The notes: a model not told the origin generated them from the letters alone. 64,000 bases of DNA from Salipaludibacillus keqinensis (GCF_003226325.1 NZ_PDOD01000006.1:1-64000), one strand, 5' to 3'; positions 17,462-26,082 are shown, counted from the stretch's first letter. A program made the numbers and translations.

Positions 17462-17502
17462 TGGACTTTTTCGTAAAACATAGAAAAAAGGGGTGATAGT
17501 AG

Positions 17503-19326
17503 ATGAAACCGATGCGATTGTCCCAAGTGGATCAACTCCCACAAGGAGCCGATTGGGTGTATGAAGTAAAATATGATGGTTTTAGAAGCGTGCTTAAATG
17601 GGAAAAAGAGGAGGTTGTTCTCCTGAGCAAAACCGGCAAGATCCTCAATACATCCTTCCCAGAAATCATTCGATTTTGTTCTGAACTACATGAAGATGTG
17701 AAATCTTTTTTACCTCTATTCTTGGACGGCGAATTAGTTTATTTAATGAACTCTTATCAAAGTGACTTCTCTATCGTGCAGCGGCGAAGTCGGGTAAAGC
17801 AGAAGCAGATGATAGAAACGCACGCCGCACAGCTTGCTTGTCACTTCGTCACTTTCGACTTGATAACTTTTAAGGGAAAATCGCTCACGAATCAACCGCT
17901 GTTAGAGAGAAAAAAACAGCTATTTTCGCTGTTTGAAACACTCCACCTACCTCTGCACGTGCAGCCTCAACGAAGTAAAAGTGTGCAAGCGATCTCCTAT
18001 ACAAGCAATGACGCTCAAATATGGGAAAACAGTAAATGGGCTGGCGCTGAGGGCGTAATTGCCAAGAAGAAAACAAGCCTTTACGAGCCAGGTAGCCGTT
18101 CAAAGCAATGGTTAAAAAAGAAAAACTGGCGCCTAGTCACTGTAGTCATCACTTCATTTACCAAGGGCAATGGCTACTTTGAAGGTAGCGTTCTAAAAGA
18201 TGAGAGCTGGATCCCTGTCGTTCACGTTCGTCACGGATTTACTCCTGATGAAAAGAAGGCCTTAATCGACATGTTTTATCAAAATGGGATTGAAACGACT
18301 AACAGTCAATGGCAAATCCCCCCGTCGATCTGCCTTAATGTTGCCTGTATTGACTTCGATGGTAAACATTTGCGCGAGCCTCAATTTGCTTCTTTCCAAT
18401 TGGATAAAGACCCTTTTGATTGCGAGTGGGATCACATGCTAAGGCAGCTTCATCCTTTACCCTCCGAAGTAAAGATGACCTCACCTGACAAAACGGTTTG
18501 GTCTTCCCATACGAAAAACGATTACATGCTTTTTTTACAAAACATTGCCCCATACCTGTTACCCCATTTAAAAGACAGGCTATTGACAGTAATTCGTTAT
18601 CCTCAAGGTACAGGCGGAGAACCATTTTATCAAAAAAATTGTCCTGATTACGCTCCTTCATATGTGAACACTGTCAGGCACGGAAAAATCGATTATGTCG
18701 TTTGCAATAACTTGGAGACGCTTCTTTGGCTTGGAAACCAGTTAGCTCTTGAATTCCATACACCCTTCCAACCCACTTCAAGCTCGACACCTGATGAAAT
18801 CGTCTTGGATTTAGACCCTCCTTCTGTAAACGAATTCACATTAGCTGTTGATGCTGCACTAAGATTGAAGGACGTTTTTGATGAATTTCAGCTGACTTCG
18901 TATGTAAAAACTTCAGGTAGAAAAGGGTTGCAAGTGTATCTCCCTCTTCCACCGGGCCGCTTTACCTATATGGAAACGAGAACATTCACGTCGTTTGTCT
19001 GTAAATTTTTATGTGAACAGGAACCGGATCGATTTACGGTGGAACGATTAAAGAAAAATCGAAAAAAACGACTATACTTAGACTATCTCCAACATGACTT
19101 AGGGAAAACCATCATAGCCCCTTATTCACCTCGCGGGACCAAGGAAGGACTCGTAGCCACACCTCTTTATTGGCATGAAGTGAATCGATCCTTGCATCCT
19201 AGGGAATTTACTCTTCCTTCTGTGATCGAGCGACTGAAAGAAACTGGAGATCCTTTCAGGTTTATGAAAGAAACCGATAACGGAGAGGCATTGGGTCGCG
19301 TCATCCATACTTTAACTGATAAATAA
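17503..19326 (+). CDS. ligD: ATP-dependent DNA ligase D (ligase plus polymerase domains)
   Basis: A 607-residue end-joining ligase. The N-terminal ligase domain has the adenylated Lys23 in VKYDGFR, FLDGELVY, and GAEGVIAKKKTSLYEPGSRSKQWLKKK. The C-terminal primase-type polymerase domain begins near residue 330 (LLTVIRYPQGTGGEPFYQKN) and has LDLDPP, TSGRKGLQVYLPL and DYLQHDLGKTIIAPYSPRG. The phosphoesterase domain seen in many LigDs is absent, as in B. subtilis YkoU. The start at 17503 follows GGGGTGATAG. It is divergent from ku. Together they form a minimal end-joining system, inserted between lipL and pta relative to B. subtilis. Confidence 0.94.
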   Translation: MKPMRLSQVDQLPQGADWVYEVKYDGFRSVLKWEKEEVVLLSKTGKILNTSFPEIIRFCSELHEDVKSFLPLFLDGELVYLMNSYQSDFSIVQRRSRVKQKQMIETHAAQLACHFVTFDLITFKGKSLTNQPLLERKKQLFSLFETLHLPLHVQPQRSKSVQAISYTSNDAQIWENSKWAGAEGVIAKKKTSLYEPGSRSKQWLKKKNWRLVTVVITSFTKGNGYFEGSVLKDESWIPVVHVRHGFTPDEKKALIDMFYQNGIETTNSQWQIPPSICLNVACIDFDGKHLREPQFASFQLDKDPFDCEWDHMLRQLHPLPSEVKMTSPDKTVWSSHTKNDYMLFLQNIAPYLLPHLKDRLLTVIRYPQGTGGEPFYQKNCPDYAPSYVNTVRHGKIDYVVCNNLETLLWLGNQLALEFHTPFQPTSSSTPDEIVLDLDPPSVNEFTLAVDAALRLKDVFDEFQLTSYVKTSGRKGLQVYLPLPPGRFTYMETRTFTSFVCKFLCEQEPDRFTVERLKKNRKKRLYLDYLQHDLGKTIIAPYSPRGTKEGLVATPLYWHEVNRSLHPREFTLPSVIERLKETGDPFRFMKETDNGEALGRVIHTLTDK

Positions 19327-19329
19327 CGG

Positions 19330-19357
19330 GGCTGGTGCTACGCCGGTAGCACCAGCC
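19330..19357 (+). terminator. ligD hairpin terminator (no clear T-run)
   Basis: GGCTGGTGCTAC pairs with GTAGCACCAGCC around loop GCCG, 3 nt after the ligD stop codon. The lack of a T-run makes the strength uncertain. Confidence 0.6.
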
Positions 19358-19400
19358 ATGATGATCCGTTCTCATTCACATACGCTATGAATTAAAAAAA

Positions 19401-19450
19401 GGTGCCCCCACCAAGGCTGCTAATTTTAACAATCTTCTGGGACACCTTCT
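19401..19450 (-). terminator. pta terminator, copy 1 of a repeated terminator module
   Basis: On the minus strand AAGGTGTCCC...GGGGCACCTT forms the outer stem, followed by a T7 run. The 50-bp block aligns without gaps to 63370-63419 at about 80% identity. Confidence 0.82.
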
Positions 19451-19459
19451 AATTTTCTA

Positions 19460-20437
19460 TTATTCTGTTACCCCTTGCATGGCTGTAATCAAGGAAAGCT
19501 TGTACACATCTTCTGCGTTACAACCTCGTGACAAGTCATTTACCGGCTTGTTTAAGCCTTGCAAGATTGGACCGATTGCTTCGAATTGACCTAGGCGTTG
19601 AGCTAGCTTGTAACCAATGTTGCCCGCTTCAAGGCTAGGGAAAATAAATGTGTTCGCTTGGCCTTTTAACGGAGAATCGGGTGCCTTCTTCTCAGCCACA
19701 CTTGGCACAAATGCCGCATCGAATTGAAATTCACCGTCTAATGTAAGCTCAGGTGCTTTCTCTTTTGCAATTTGAGTTGCTTCCACAACTTTTTCTGTTT
19801 CAGGGCTTACAGCTGAACCTTTTGTAGAGAAACTAAGCATTGCTACTTTCGGCTCAATTCCGAAAACTTTCGCTGTTTTCGCTGCTTCTACTGCTGTCTC
19901 AGCCATGTCGTTGCTGTCAGGGGAAATATTAATCGCACAATCACCAAAGATGTAGCGCTGATCGTCTTTCACCATAACGAATACGCCAGACGTCTTTTTC
20001 ACGCCTTCTTTTGTTTTGATGATTTGAAGTGCAGGTCTCACTGTATCACCTGTCGAGTGTGCAGCCCCACTCACAAGTCCGACAGCTTTGCCTGTGTATA
20101 CAAGCATCGTCCCGAAGTAATTAGGTGTCTGAAGAATTTTTTCTGCTTCTTCTTTCGTATTCTTTCCTTTTCGGCGTTCTACAAAGGCTTCGACCAACTG
20201 ATCAAACTCTGGGTACGTTTCCGGATCGAAAATGGTTAGGGATGACACGTCTAACTTCAATTCAGCCGCTTTCGCTTGAATATCTTTTTCTTTACCAACA
20301 AGGATCGGATTCAAGATCCCTTCCGCTTTTAGACGGACCGTTGCTTCGAGAATTCTTTCGTCCGTACCTTCTGGAAATACAATGGACGGATGGTTTGCTT
20401 TTACTTTTTCAGCTATTGCTGTAAACATATCGCTCAC
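19460..20437 (-). CDS. pta: Phosphate acetyltransferase
   Basis: A 325-residue short-form Pta, converting acetyl-CoA and phosphate to acetyl phosphate in the overflow pathway to acetate. Typical blocks are IVFPEGTDERILEA near the N-terminus, GLVSGAAHSTGDTVRPALQIIKT, and GQANTFIFPSLEAGNIGYKLAQR. The GTG start at 20437 has GGAGG 7 nt upstream; the ATG at 20428 is an alternative. B. subtilis pta is activated by CcpA; a weak cre-like site is present at 20503-20516. Confidence 0.95.
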   Translation of the reverse strand: MSDMFTAIAEKVKANHPSIVFPEGTDERILEATVRLKAEGILNPILVGKEKDIQAKAAELKLDVSSLTIFDPETYPEFDQLVEAFVERRKGKNTKEEAEKILQTPNYFGTMLVYTGKAVGLVSGAAHSTGDTVRPALQIIKTKEGVKKTSGVFVMVKDDQRYIFGDCAINISPDSNDMAETAVEAAKTAKVFGIEPKVAMLSFSTKGSAVSPETEKVVEATQIAKEKAPELTLDGEFQFDAAFVPSVAEKKAPDSPLKGQANTFIFPSLEAGNIGYKLAQRLGQFEAIGPILQGLNKPVNDLSRGCNAEDVYKLSLITAMQGVTE

Positions 20438-20502
20438 AGGAATTCCTCCTTTATTTCTCTCTACTTACTAGGATACTCCTTCTTTTCATAAAAATAAATT
20501 GT

Positions 20503-20516
20503 TGGTAGCGCTTACG
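20503..20516. promoter_or_regulatory. Weak cre-like (CcpA) site upstream of pta
   Basis: TGGTAGCGCTTACG matches the cre consensus TGWAANCGNTNWCA with three mismatches and keeps the central CG. It lies 66 bp upstream of pta, where activating cre sites occur. Tentative. Confidence 0.35.
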
Positions 20517-20635
20517 ATTAATGTTTTAATTTTCAGAACGGGAAATATTCACTTTTTAGCTTATTTCACTGCTTTTCATCGCCTTTCAAACCCACTTATA
20601 TTTTTAGCATAACCATCATTATACTGAATCTAACA

Positions 20636-20682
20636 TTGCATTATTCTTACCAAATTAAGTATAATGAATGAATAGTCACTCA
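20636..20682 (+). promoter_or_regulatory. Promoter with overlapping FadR-type operator for the fadH-ech operon
   Basis: TTGCAT, 18 nt, TATAAT (20660-20665) forms a sigma-A promoter. TGAATGAATAGTCACTCA at 20665-20682 fits the FadR box with one mismatch in the fixed positions. It covers the end of the -10 and the expected start point, a good place for repression. The rest of the roughly 300-bp gap to pta holds nothing else I recognise. Confidence 0.75.
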
Positions 20683-20740
20683 TTTTAGAATGTTTCGAAC
20701 AGGAAGGAACTTGGACACTATTCTTTCAAAGGGGGAAATT

Positions 20741-22669
20741 ATGGGTTGTGAAGAGTTATTTAAACCGTTGAAAATCAATCAGTTAACGTTAAGAAGCAGA
20801 GTTATCATGGGATCCATGCACGTAGGATTAGAAGGATTGGACGATGGCATTTATAAACTAACCGAGTTTTATAAACGGAGAGCCAAGTATGACGTAGGGC
20901 TAATCGTTACGGGCGGTGCGGCCGTCAATCCTGAAGGCAGTGGCGGGCTCGATTTCATGACCATTTATGAAGAAGAAGATGTCGAGCGTTGGAAACCATT
21001 GACTCAAGGGGTTCATGACGAAGGAGGTGCTATAGCGTTGCAGCTGTTTCATGCGGGACGGTATGCTTACAAAGCCATGACTGGACTCGATCCTGTTGCG
21101 CCCTCCCCTCTTCAGTCACCAATTAATCCGGATGAACCGGTGGCGCTTACCCATGAAGAAATTGAACGAACAATCCAAGACTTTGCCCAAGGAGCCCGGC
21201 GAGCGAAGGAAGCGGGATTTGATGCAGTTGAAATCATGGGGTCAGAAGGTTATTTGATCAATCAATTCGTCTCCCCTGTCACGAACAAACGGACCGATCA
21301 GTGGGGTGGCTCGTTCGAAAACCGCATCCAATTTTCCTTGAAAATCACCGAAGCAGTCAGAGAAGCAGTCGGACCTGACTATCCAGTGTTATTCCGTATG
21401 TCTGGAATGGATTTGATCGATCAAAGCACGACAGAAATGGAAACGCTTCAATGGGCGCAGACGTTGGAGAAAGCAGGAGCCGATGTATTGAATATCGGGA
21501 TAGGTTGGCATGAGTCTCGGGTTCCAACGATCTCGATGAAAGTGCCACGAATGAAATTCGTTCCAATTGCAGAAGCCATTGCTCAGCAAGTCAAGATTCC
21601 CGTTGTGGCTAGCAACCGTATTAATGACCCTAAAGATGCCAACGACATTTTGGAAAAAGGAACGGTTAAGCTTGTATCTATGGCCCGTCCATTTTTAGCA
21701 GACCCAGCCATCCTTAGAAAAGGTAAGGAAGAACGTTATGACGAAGTGAACACGTGCATCGCCTGTAATCAGGCGTGCCTCGATCATGTTTTTGAAGGAA
21801 AGCCGGCATCATGTCTCGTCAACCCTGAAGCGGGCAGAGAGACAGAGCTTCATATGATTTCTACCGAAACCGTGAAGAACCTGCTAATCGTTGGTGCAGG
21901 TCCAGCCGGACTGGAAACGGCAAGGGTTGCGGCAGAAAGAGGTCATTCAGTGACCATTGTCGATGAGAAACCGGAAATTGGCGGCCAACTGAATTATTCT
22001 AAACAAATTCCAGGCAAACAAGAATTTTATGAAACGCTTCGCTACTATCGTGTACAACTTGAGTTAGCTGGAGTTGACGTTCAGCTTGGCAAACGGATCG
22101 AGCCAAACGATCCCCTTATCCAACGTGCCGATGAAATCATTATCTCTACCGGTATCGTCCCTCGTGTTCCTGAGATTGAGGGTGTTGGAATGGAAAACAT
22201 CTTATCGTACCGGGATATTTTTGAAGGGAAAGCAGAGACGGGGCAACAAGTCGTCATTATCGGCGGTGGTGGAATTGCTTGCGATTTGGCGCTGTTTTTG
22301 AAAGGAAAAGGGGTTGAATCCATCACCTTGCTGCAACGAAGTAAATCCTTTGCAAAAGGAATAGGAAAAACGACGCGATGGGCCACCATTATGGAAATGA
22401 AGCAACTGGGCATCAAGATGATCGGCGGCATTGAATCTTATAAGAAAATGGATGACCGCTCCGTGACCTTTATGCACTCTGGCGAAGAAAAGTTCCTATC
22501 CGCTGACAACATCGTTCTTGCGGCCGGTCAATTAACTAATAACGAGCTGGCTGAATCATTACAGGCTCAAGGAAAGACGGTTCATATTATTGGAGGAGCG
22601 AAAGATGCCCTCGGTTTAGACGCGAAAAAGGCGATTTTCGACGGTGCAGTCTTAGCTCGCACACTATAA
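20741..22669 (+). CDS. fadH: 2,4-dienoyl-CoA reductase-type NADH:flavin oxidoreductase (FadH-like)
   Basis: A 642-residue multidomain flavoprotein. The N-terminal old-yellow-enzyme barrel (about 1-330) has LFHAGRYA and QWGGSFENR. A [4Fe-4S] ligand set follows (Cys339, 342, 346, 358; CxxCxxxCx11C). The C-terminal FAD/NAD(P) domain has two Rossmann motifs (VGAGPAGLE and IGGGGIACD). This is the layout of FadH, which reduces 2,4-dienoyl-CoA from unsaturated fatty acids; related reductases acting on other substrates share it. The ATG at 20741 has AAAGGGGG upstream. An in-frame ATG at 20690 lies in the operator region and is unlikely. The FadR-type box supports a fatty-acid role. Confidence 0.85.
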   Translation: MGCEELFKPLKINQLTLRSRVIMGSMHVGLEGLDDGIYKLTEFYKRRAKYDVGLIVTGGAAVNPEGSGGLDFMTIYEEEDVERWKPLTQGVHDEGGAIALQLFHAGRYAYKAMTGLDPVAPSPLQSPINPDEPVALTHEEIERTIQDFAQGARRAKEAGFDAVEIMGSEGYLINQFVSPVTNKRTDQWGGSFENRIQFSLKITEAVREAVGPDYPVLFRMSGMDLIDQSTTEMETLQWAQTLEKAGADVLNIGIGWHESRVPTISMKVPRMKFVPIAEAIAQQVKIPVVASNRINDPKDANDILEKGTVKLVSMARPFLADPAILRKGKEERYDEVNTCIACNQACLDHVFEGKPASCLVNPEAGRETELHMISTETVKNLLIVGAGPAGLETARVAAERGHSVTIVDEKPEIGGQLNYSKQIPGKQEFYETLRYYRVQLELAGVDVQLGKRIEPNDPLIQRADEIIISTGIVPRVPEIEGVGMENILSYRDIFEGKAETGQQVVIIGGGGIACDLALFLKGKGVESITLLQRSKSFAKGIGKTTRWATIMEMKQLGIKMIGGIESYKKMDDRSVTFMHSGEEKFLSADNIVLAAGQLTNNELAESLQAQGKTVHIIGGAKDALGLDAKKAIFDGAVLARTL

Positions 22670-22687
22670 CACATTGGGGGAATTCAT

Positions 22688-23431
22688 ATGAATACAGTTC
22701 AATATGAGGTGAAAGATCAAGTAGCGACCATTACCATGGCGAGACCTGAAGTAAAGAACGCCATTAACGAAGAGATGCATAAAGACCTTTACGATTCGTT
22801 TCAAGAAGCCCGTCGCGACAGTGATGTAAAAGTCATCGTATTAACAGGCACGGAAGGATCTTTCTCCAGCGGCGCCGACTTAAAGAGTATTCCCATTGAC
22901 CAGATGGACACGTTCGATCACGGCGAATATTTAGAACGGACCTACAATAAGCTCGTTACACTCTTGGACGACATCGAGAAACCGACCGTGGCATATATGA
23001 ACGGAACGTCTGTGGGAGCCGGCTTAAGCTTGGCGCTCGCATGTGATTTCCGTTTCGCTTCACCCGAGGCAAAAATCGCGCTTAGCTTCCTACACATCGG
23101 TTTGACTCCTGATGCAGGTGCCTCTTATTTTCTACCCAGATTAGTCGGTTTAGGAAAAGCGCTGGAACTTGGTCTAGGTGAGACGATAAGTGCAGAGGAA
23201 GCCTTGCGAATCGGACTCGTCACAAAGCTTGGCGACCCAGATTCATTTATTCATGCATTAAAGCAAGCCCCCTCCCCTGCCTACGGTTGGATGAAAAAAA
23301 ATATGAAGACCGGTTTGGATGATTCTCTTCCAGAGGTTCTAGACGCAGAAGTGGAAGGTCAGCGTGCAGCAGGAAAATCTGACGCCCATGTGAAAGCGGT
23401 TCAATTCTTTTTGTCGAGGTCGAAACGGTAA
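22688..23431 (+). CDS. Enoyl-CoA hydratase/isomerase family protein
   Basis: A 247-residue crotonase-fold protein. The oxyanion-hole segments are FSSGADLKSI and GTSVGAGLSLALACDFRFAS. The catalytic region reads GLTPDAGASYFLPRLVG, with an aspartate as in PaaG-type isomerases/hydratases, where classical enoyl-CoA hydratases carry a glutamate. It starts 18 nt after fadH with a GGGGG ribosome-binding site, so both share the FadR-controlled promoter. A role in moving double bonds or hydrating enoyl-CoA during unsaturated fatty-acid breakdown is likely. It ends at a strong terminator. Confidence 0.87.
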   Translation: MNTVQYEVKDQVATITMARPEVKNAINEEMHKDLYDSFQEARRDSDVKVIVLTGTEGSFSSGADLKSIPIDQMDTFDHGEYLERTYNKLVTLLDDIEKPTVAYMNGTSVGAGLSLALACDFRFASPEAKIALSFLHIGLTPDAGASYFLPRLVGLGKALELGLGETISAEEALRIGLVTKLGDPDSFIHALKQAPSPAYGWMKKNMKTGLDDSLPEVLDAEVEGQRAAGKSDAHVKAVQFFLSRSKR

Positions 23432-23438
23432 GAACTAG

Positions 23439-23463
23439 CGGCACGTCCCTTTTGGACGTGCCG
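23439..23463 (+). terminator. fadH-ech operon terminator
   Basis: CGGCACGTCC/GGACGTGCCG, 10-bp stem with a 5-nt loop, followed by a T-rich tract. Confidence 0.9.
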
Positions 23464-23464
23464 T

Positions 23465-23493
23465 TTGGTTTTTCCAGTCGATCCTAGTATAAT
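23465..23493 (+). promoter_or_regulatory. Candidate sigma-A promoter of hemQ
   Basis: TTGGTT, 17 nt, TATAAT with an extended TAG before it. The -35 lies in the T-tract of the preceding terminator. Confidence 0.5.
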
Positions 23494-23573
23494 AGATAAG
23501 GTGTGGAGCAACGAACGTTGCATGTTCATAACTGTACGAATGAATTATTGTTGACGAAATGGAGTGGATGTAA

Positions 23574-24317
23574 ATGGCTGAACCGGCAAAGACACTAGAT
23601 GGTTGGTACGTATTACACGATTGTAGGAAAATGAACTGGGCGGAGTGGAAGAAAATTTCTTCTGATGAGCGAGAAGCCGTCATTGCTGAATTTTTGAAAC
23701 TTCTAGCGAAATGGGATGTGACACAATCCAAGTTTGAAGGAAGTCACGGTCTTTATTCGATCTTAGGTCAAAAAGCAGATTTCATGATCATGTTGCTTCG
23801 TCCTACAATGGATGAACTTAATGAACTGGAAAATGCCTTTAACAAAACGAGGTTGGCAGAGTTCACCATCCCAACGTATTCTTACGTTTCTGTCGTTGAA
23901 TTAAGTAATTACTTACCTGCAGATAAAGATCCTGATCAAGACCCTGAAATCCAAGCTCGCCTAAAGCCTATTTTACCGAAATGGCCTTATGTTTGTTTCT
24001 ACCCAATGGACAAGCGCCGGCAAGGAAACGACAACTGGTATATGCTTCCAATGGAAGATCGCCAGACAATGATGCGCAGTCACGGCATGATTGGTCGCAG
24101 CTATGCAGGCAAAGTCCGTCAGATCATTTCCGGATCCGTTGGCTTCGACGATTGGGAGTGGGGCGTAACATTGTTCGCCCATGACGTCCTTCAGTTCAAA
24201 AAGCTTGTCTATGAAATGAGATTTGACGAAGTAAGCGCTCGTTACGGCGAATTCGGTTCATTCTACGTTGGAACCTTGCTTGATGACGATAAGATTAAGC
24301 CATTTTTATATGTTTAA
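23574..24317 (+). CDS. hemQ: Coproheme decarboxylase (HemQ/ChdC)
   Basis: A 247-residue chlorite-dismutase-fold enzyme. It makes heme b from coproheme with hydrogen peroxide in the coproporphyrin-dependent pathway of Gram-positive bacteria. The tyrosine of the catalytic loop is Tyr143 in FYPMDKRR. The proximal histidine is in MRSHGMIGR. The start ([16 protein letters not shown]) is typical. GGAGTGG precedes the ATG. It is a single gene with its own promoter and terminator. In B. subtilis the equivalent is ywfI, also near pta. Confidence 0.95.
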   Translation: MAEPAKTLDGWYVLHDCRKMNWAEWKKISSDEREAVIAEFLKLLAKWDVTQSKFEGSHGLYSILGQKADFMIMLLRPTMDELNELENAFNKTRLAEFTIPTYSYVSVVELSNYLPADKDPDQDPEIQARLKPILPKWPYVCFYPMDKRRQGNDNWYMLPMEDRQTMMRSHGMIGRSYAGKVRQIISGSVGFDDWEWGVTLFAHDVLQFKKLVYEMRFDEVSARYGEFGSFYVGTLLDDDKIKPFLYV

Positions 24318-24330
24318 AGTGGTGACCTGA

Positions 24331-24351
24331 CCTGGCCAGAATGCGGCCAGG
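24331..24351 (+). terminator. hemQ terminator
   Basis: CCTGGCC, 7-nt loop, GGCCAGG, then seven T. Confidence 0.92.
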
Positions 24352-24436
24352 TTTTTTTGTTGGTTGGCGTGGCGGCTGCAGGTTCGGTCGTGCTGCGTAG
24401 CATGCCCCCTCATAACTACCTTTTCTCATTTTTATT

Positions 24437-24466
24437 GTCATAGCCTAGCATCTTCATACATACAAT
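24437..24466 (+). promoter_or_regulatory. Sigma-E (mother cell) promoter of cwlJ-gerQ
   Basis: GTCATAGC, 14-nt spacer, CATACAAT. The -10 matches the sigma-E consensus CATACAMT fully and the -35 carries the GTCATA core. B. subtilis cwlJ is transcribed by sigma-E. Confidence 0.8.
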
Positions 24467-24558
24467 GGCATTAGCGTAGATGGTGGCATCATGTGTATTA
24501 TCTGTATGTTAAAGCCAACGTCTATAGGTTGTTGAGGTGTCGTAAAGGGGGTGGGCAC

Positions 24559-24990
24559 TTGGCTGTTATTAAAGCAAGAGAAAACGATATTGATTTATTA
24601 GCACGTTTAATGCGGGCTGAAGCTGAAGGCGAAGGTGAACAAGGAATGCTCAGTGCGGGGAACGTGATGGTAAATCGTGTACGTGCCAGATGTCTTGATT
24701 TCGTGGATATTAATACTGTCCCACGCATGGTGTATCAATCTCCAGGAGGATTTGAAGCTACACAAAAAGGGTATTTCTATCAACGTGCTAGAGAGAGGGA
24801 TAGACGTTTAGCCAGAAGACTCGTACAAGGTGAAAGGTTCGTACCAGGTGAGTTTGATTTATGGTTTTTCAGACCAGATGGACCTTGTCCTGAACAATGG
24901 TGGGGGCAATGGAACACAGGACGATATAAGTTACACTGCTTCTTCGCCCCATTACCAAGTGATTGTCCTTCTGTATACACAGTTTATTAA
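24559..24990 (+). CDS. cwlJ: Spore cortex-lytic hydrolase CwlJ
   Basis: A 143-residue SleB/CwlJ-type cell-wall hydrolase. The core is LLARLMRAEAEGEGEQGMLS (with the catalytic Glu region), GNVMVNRVRARC, GYFYQRARERDRRLARR and DLWFFRPDGPCPEQW. It degrades spore cortex during germination and is held in the coat by GerQ. The TTG start at 24559 has GGGGGTG upstream and gives the size and N-terminus of B. subtilis CwlJ (142 residues). A longer frame back to 24493 would run past the ribosome-binding site. First gene of the cwlJ-gerQ operon. Confidence 0.93.
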   Translation: MAVIKARENDIDLLARLMRAEAEGEGEQGMLSAGNVMVNRVRARCLDFVDINTVPRMVYQSPGGFEATQKGYFYQRARERDRRLARRLVQGERFVPGEFDLWFFRPDGPCPEQWWGQWNTGRYKLHCFFAPLPSDCPSVYTVY

Positions 24991-25023
24991 TTGATTCTCA
25001 GTCTTACTTAAAGGAGTGATCAG

Positions 25024-25518
25024 ATGTATTCTCAACAAGGTCCATCTCAATCAGGATATGGTGATTATGGAAGCGGCCAACAGCCGAGTGGTTTTTCACA
25101 GATGCAACAACAGCCTTTTCAACAACAACCGTTCCAATATCAACCAGGTACGCCCATGCCCCCTCAACCACAATTTGCGCAGCAACAGCATTCACCTTTT
25201 TTACCTAGCCAAGCCACACCTGGTATGTTGCCCATTGAACAATCTTATATTGAAAATATCCTCCGCCTCAACCGGGGCCGCGTCGGTACGTTTTACTTGA
25301 CTTATGAAAATAATGATAAATGGAATGCCAAGATTTTCAAAGGGGTGATAGAAGCAGCAGGACGGGATCATATCATCATTAGTGACCCGCAGACCGATAA
25401 ACGGTACTTACTCTTGATGGTCAACCTTGATTACGTCACATTTGATGAGGAAATCGAGTACGACTATCCATTTAACAATTTGGCCCCTGGACAAATGGGA
25501 ACGTACTCGCCCAGATAA
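25024..25518 (+). CDS. gerQ: Spore coat protein GerQ
   Basis: A 164-residue coat protein. The first 70 residues are rich in Gln, Pro and Gly (QQQPFQQQPFQYQP), the region cross-linked by transglutaminase Tgl in B. subtilis. The conserved C-terminal half is SYIENILRLNRGRVGTFYLTYEN, GVIEAAGRDHIIISDP and KRYLLLMVNLDYVTFDEEI. GerQ localises CwlJ, which is encoded just upstream. AAAGGAGTG precedes the ATG. The operon ends at the terminator 25545-25585. Confidence 0.95.
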   Translation: MYSQQGPSQSGYGDYGSGQQPSGFSQMQQQPFQQQPFQYQPGTPMPPQPQFAQQQHSPFLPSQATPGMLPIEQSYIENILRLNRGRVGTFYLTYENNDKWNAKIFKGVIEAAGRDHIIISDPQTDKRYLLLMVNLDYVTFDEEIEYDYPFNNLAPGQMGTYSPR

Positions 25519-25544
25519 GAGAAGTAAAGCTTTACCCACAATAC

Positions 25545-25585
25545 AAAAACCATCGCCGTTTGTTTTTACAATGGCGATGGTTTTT
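25545..25585. terminator. Bidirectional terminator between gerQ and ywdK
   Basis: AAAAACCATCGCC and GGCGATGGTTTTT form a 13-bp stem, with A-run and T-run on both sides. Confidence 0.92.
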
Positions 25586-25587
25586 CA

Positions 25588-25959
25588 TTAATCGATCCAC
25601 GCTGCAACAAATAATAGCGCCCAGCCTACAAGAAAAGCAAGTCCTCCGATTGGGGTAATGGCCCCTAATACTCGGATTCCCGTTAAACTCAAGGCATAAA
25701 GACTACCTGAAAACAAAATAATTCCAATCAAAAAGGCCCAACCTGCTCCATGGACAAGCCCTGTAGCAGACAAGTATTTTGTAAGGATTGCTACCGCTAT
25801 CAGAGCTAACGCATGAATCATATGGTATTGCACGCCTGTTTGGAATGTTTCTAAATATCCATTTGTTTCTAACCGATCCTTTAGAGCGTGTGCCCCGAAA
25901 GCCCCTAGTGCTACAAACAAAAAAGCATTGATACTTCCTAACAATAAAAATAATTTCAT
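25588..25959 (-). CDS. ywdK: DUF423 membrane protein (YwdK)
   Basis: A 123-residue protein with four membrane segments. It shows the DUF423 signature FVALGAFGAHALKDRL, GVQYHMIHALALIAV, and ILFSGSLYALSLTG followed by GAITPIGGLAFLVGW. The function is unknown. The ATG at 25959 has AAGGAG upstream; the longer frame to 25995 adds a charged stretch without a ribosome-binding site. B. subtilis ywdK also lies close to gerQ. Confidence 0.92.
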   Translation of the reverse strand: MKLFLLLGSINAFLFVALGAFGAHALKDRLETNGYLETFQTGVQYHMIHALALIAVAILTKYLSATGLVHGAGWAFLIGIILFSGSLYALSLTGIRVLGAITPIGGLAFLVGWALLFVAAWID

Positions 25960-26082
25960 CCTTTTTCTCCTTTCAAGGACAGTCATGCTATCCAATCTTC
26001 ATATGGAAGAGCATACCATATCCTAAGACAAACAGAAAAGGGACTTCCTTCTCACCACAGCTTTGTTCCAATAGAACAAAAA

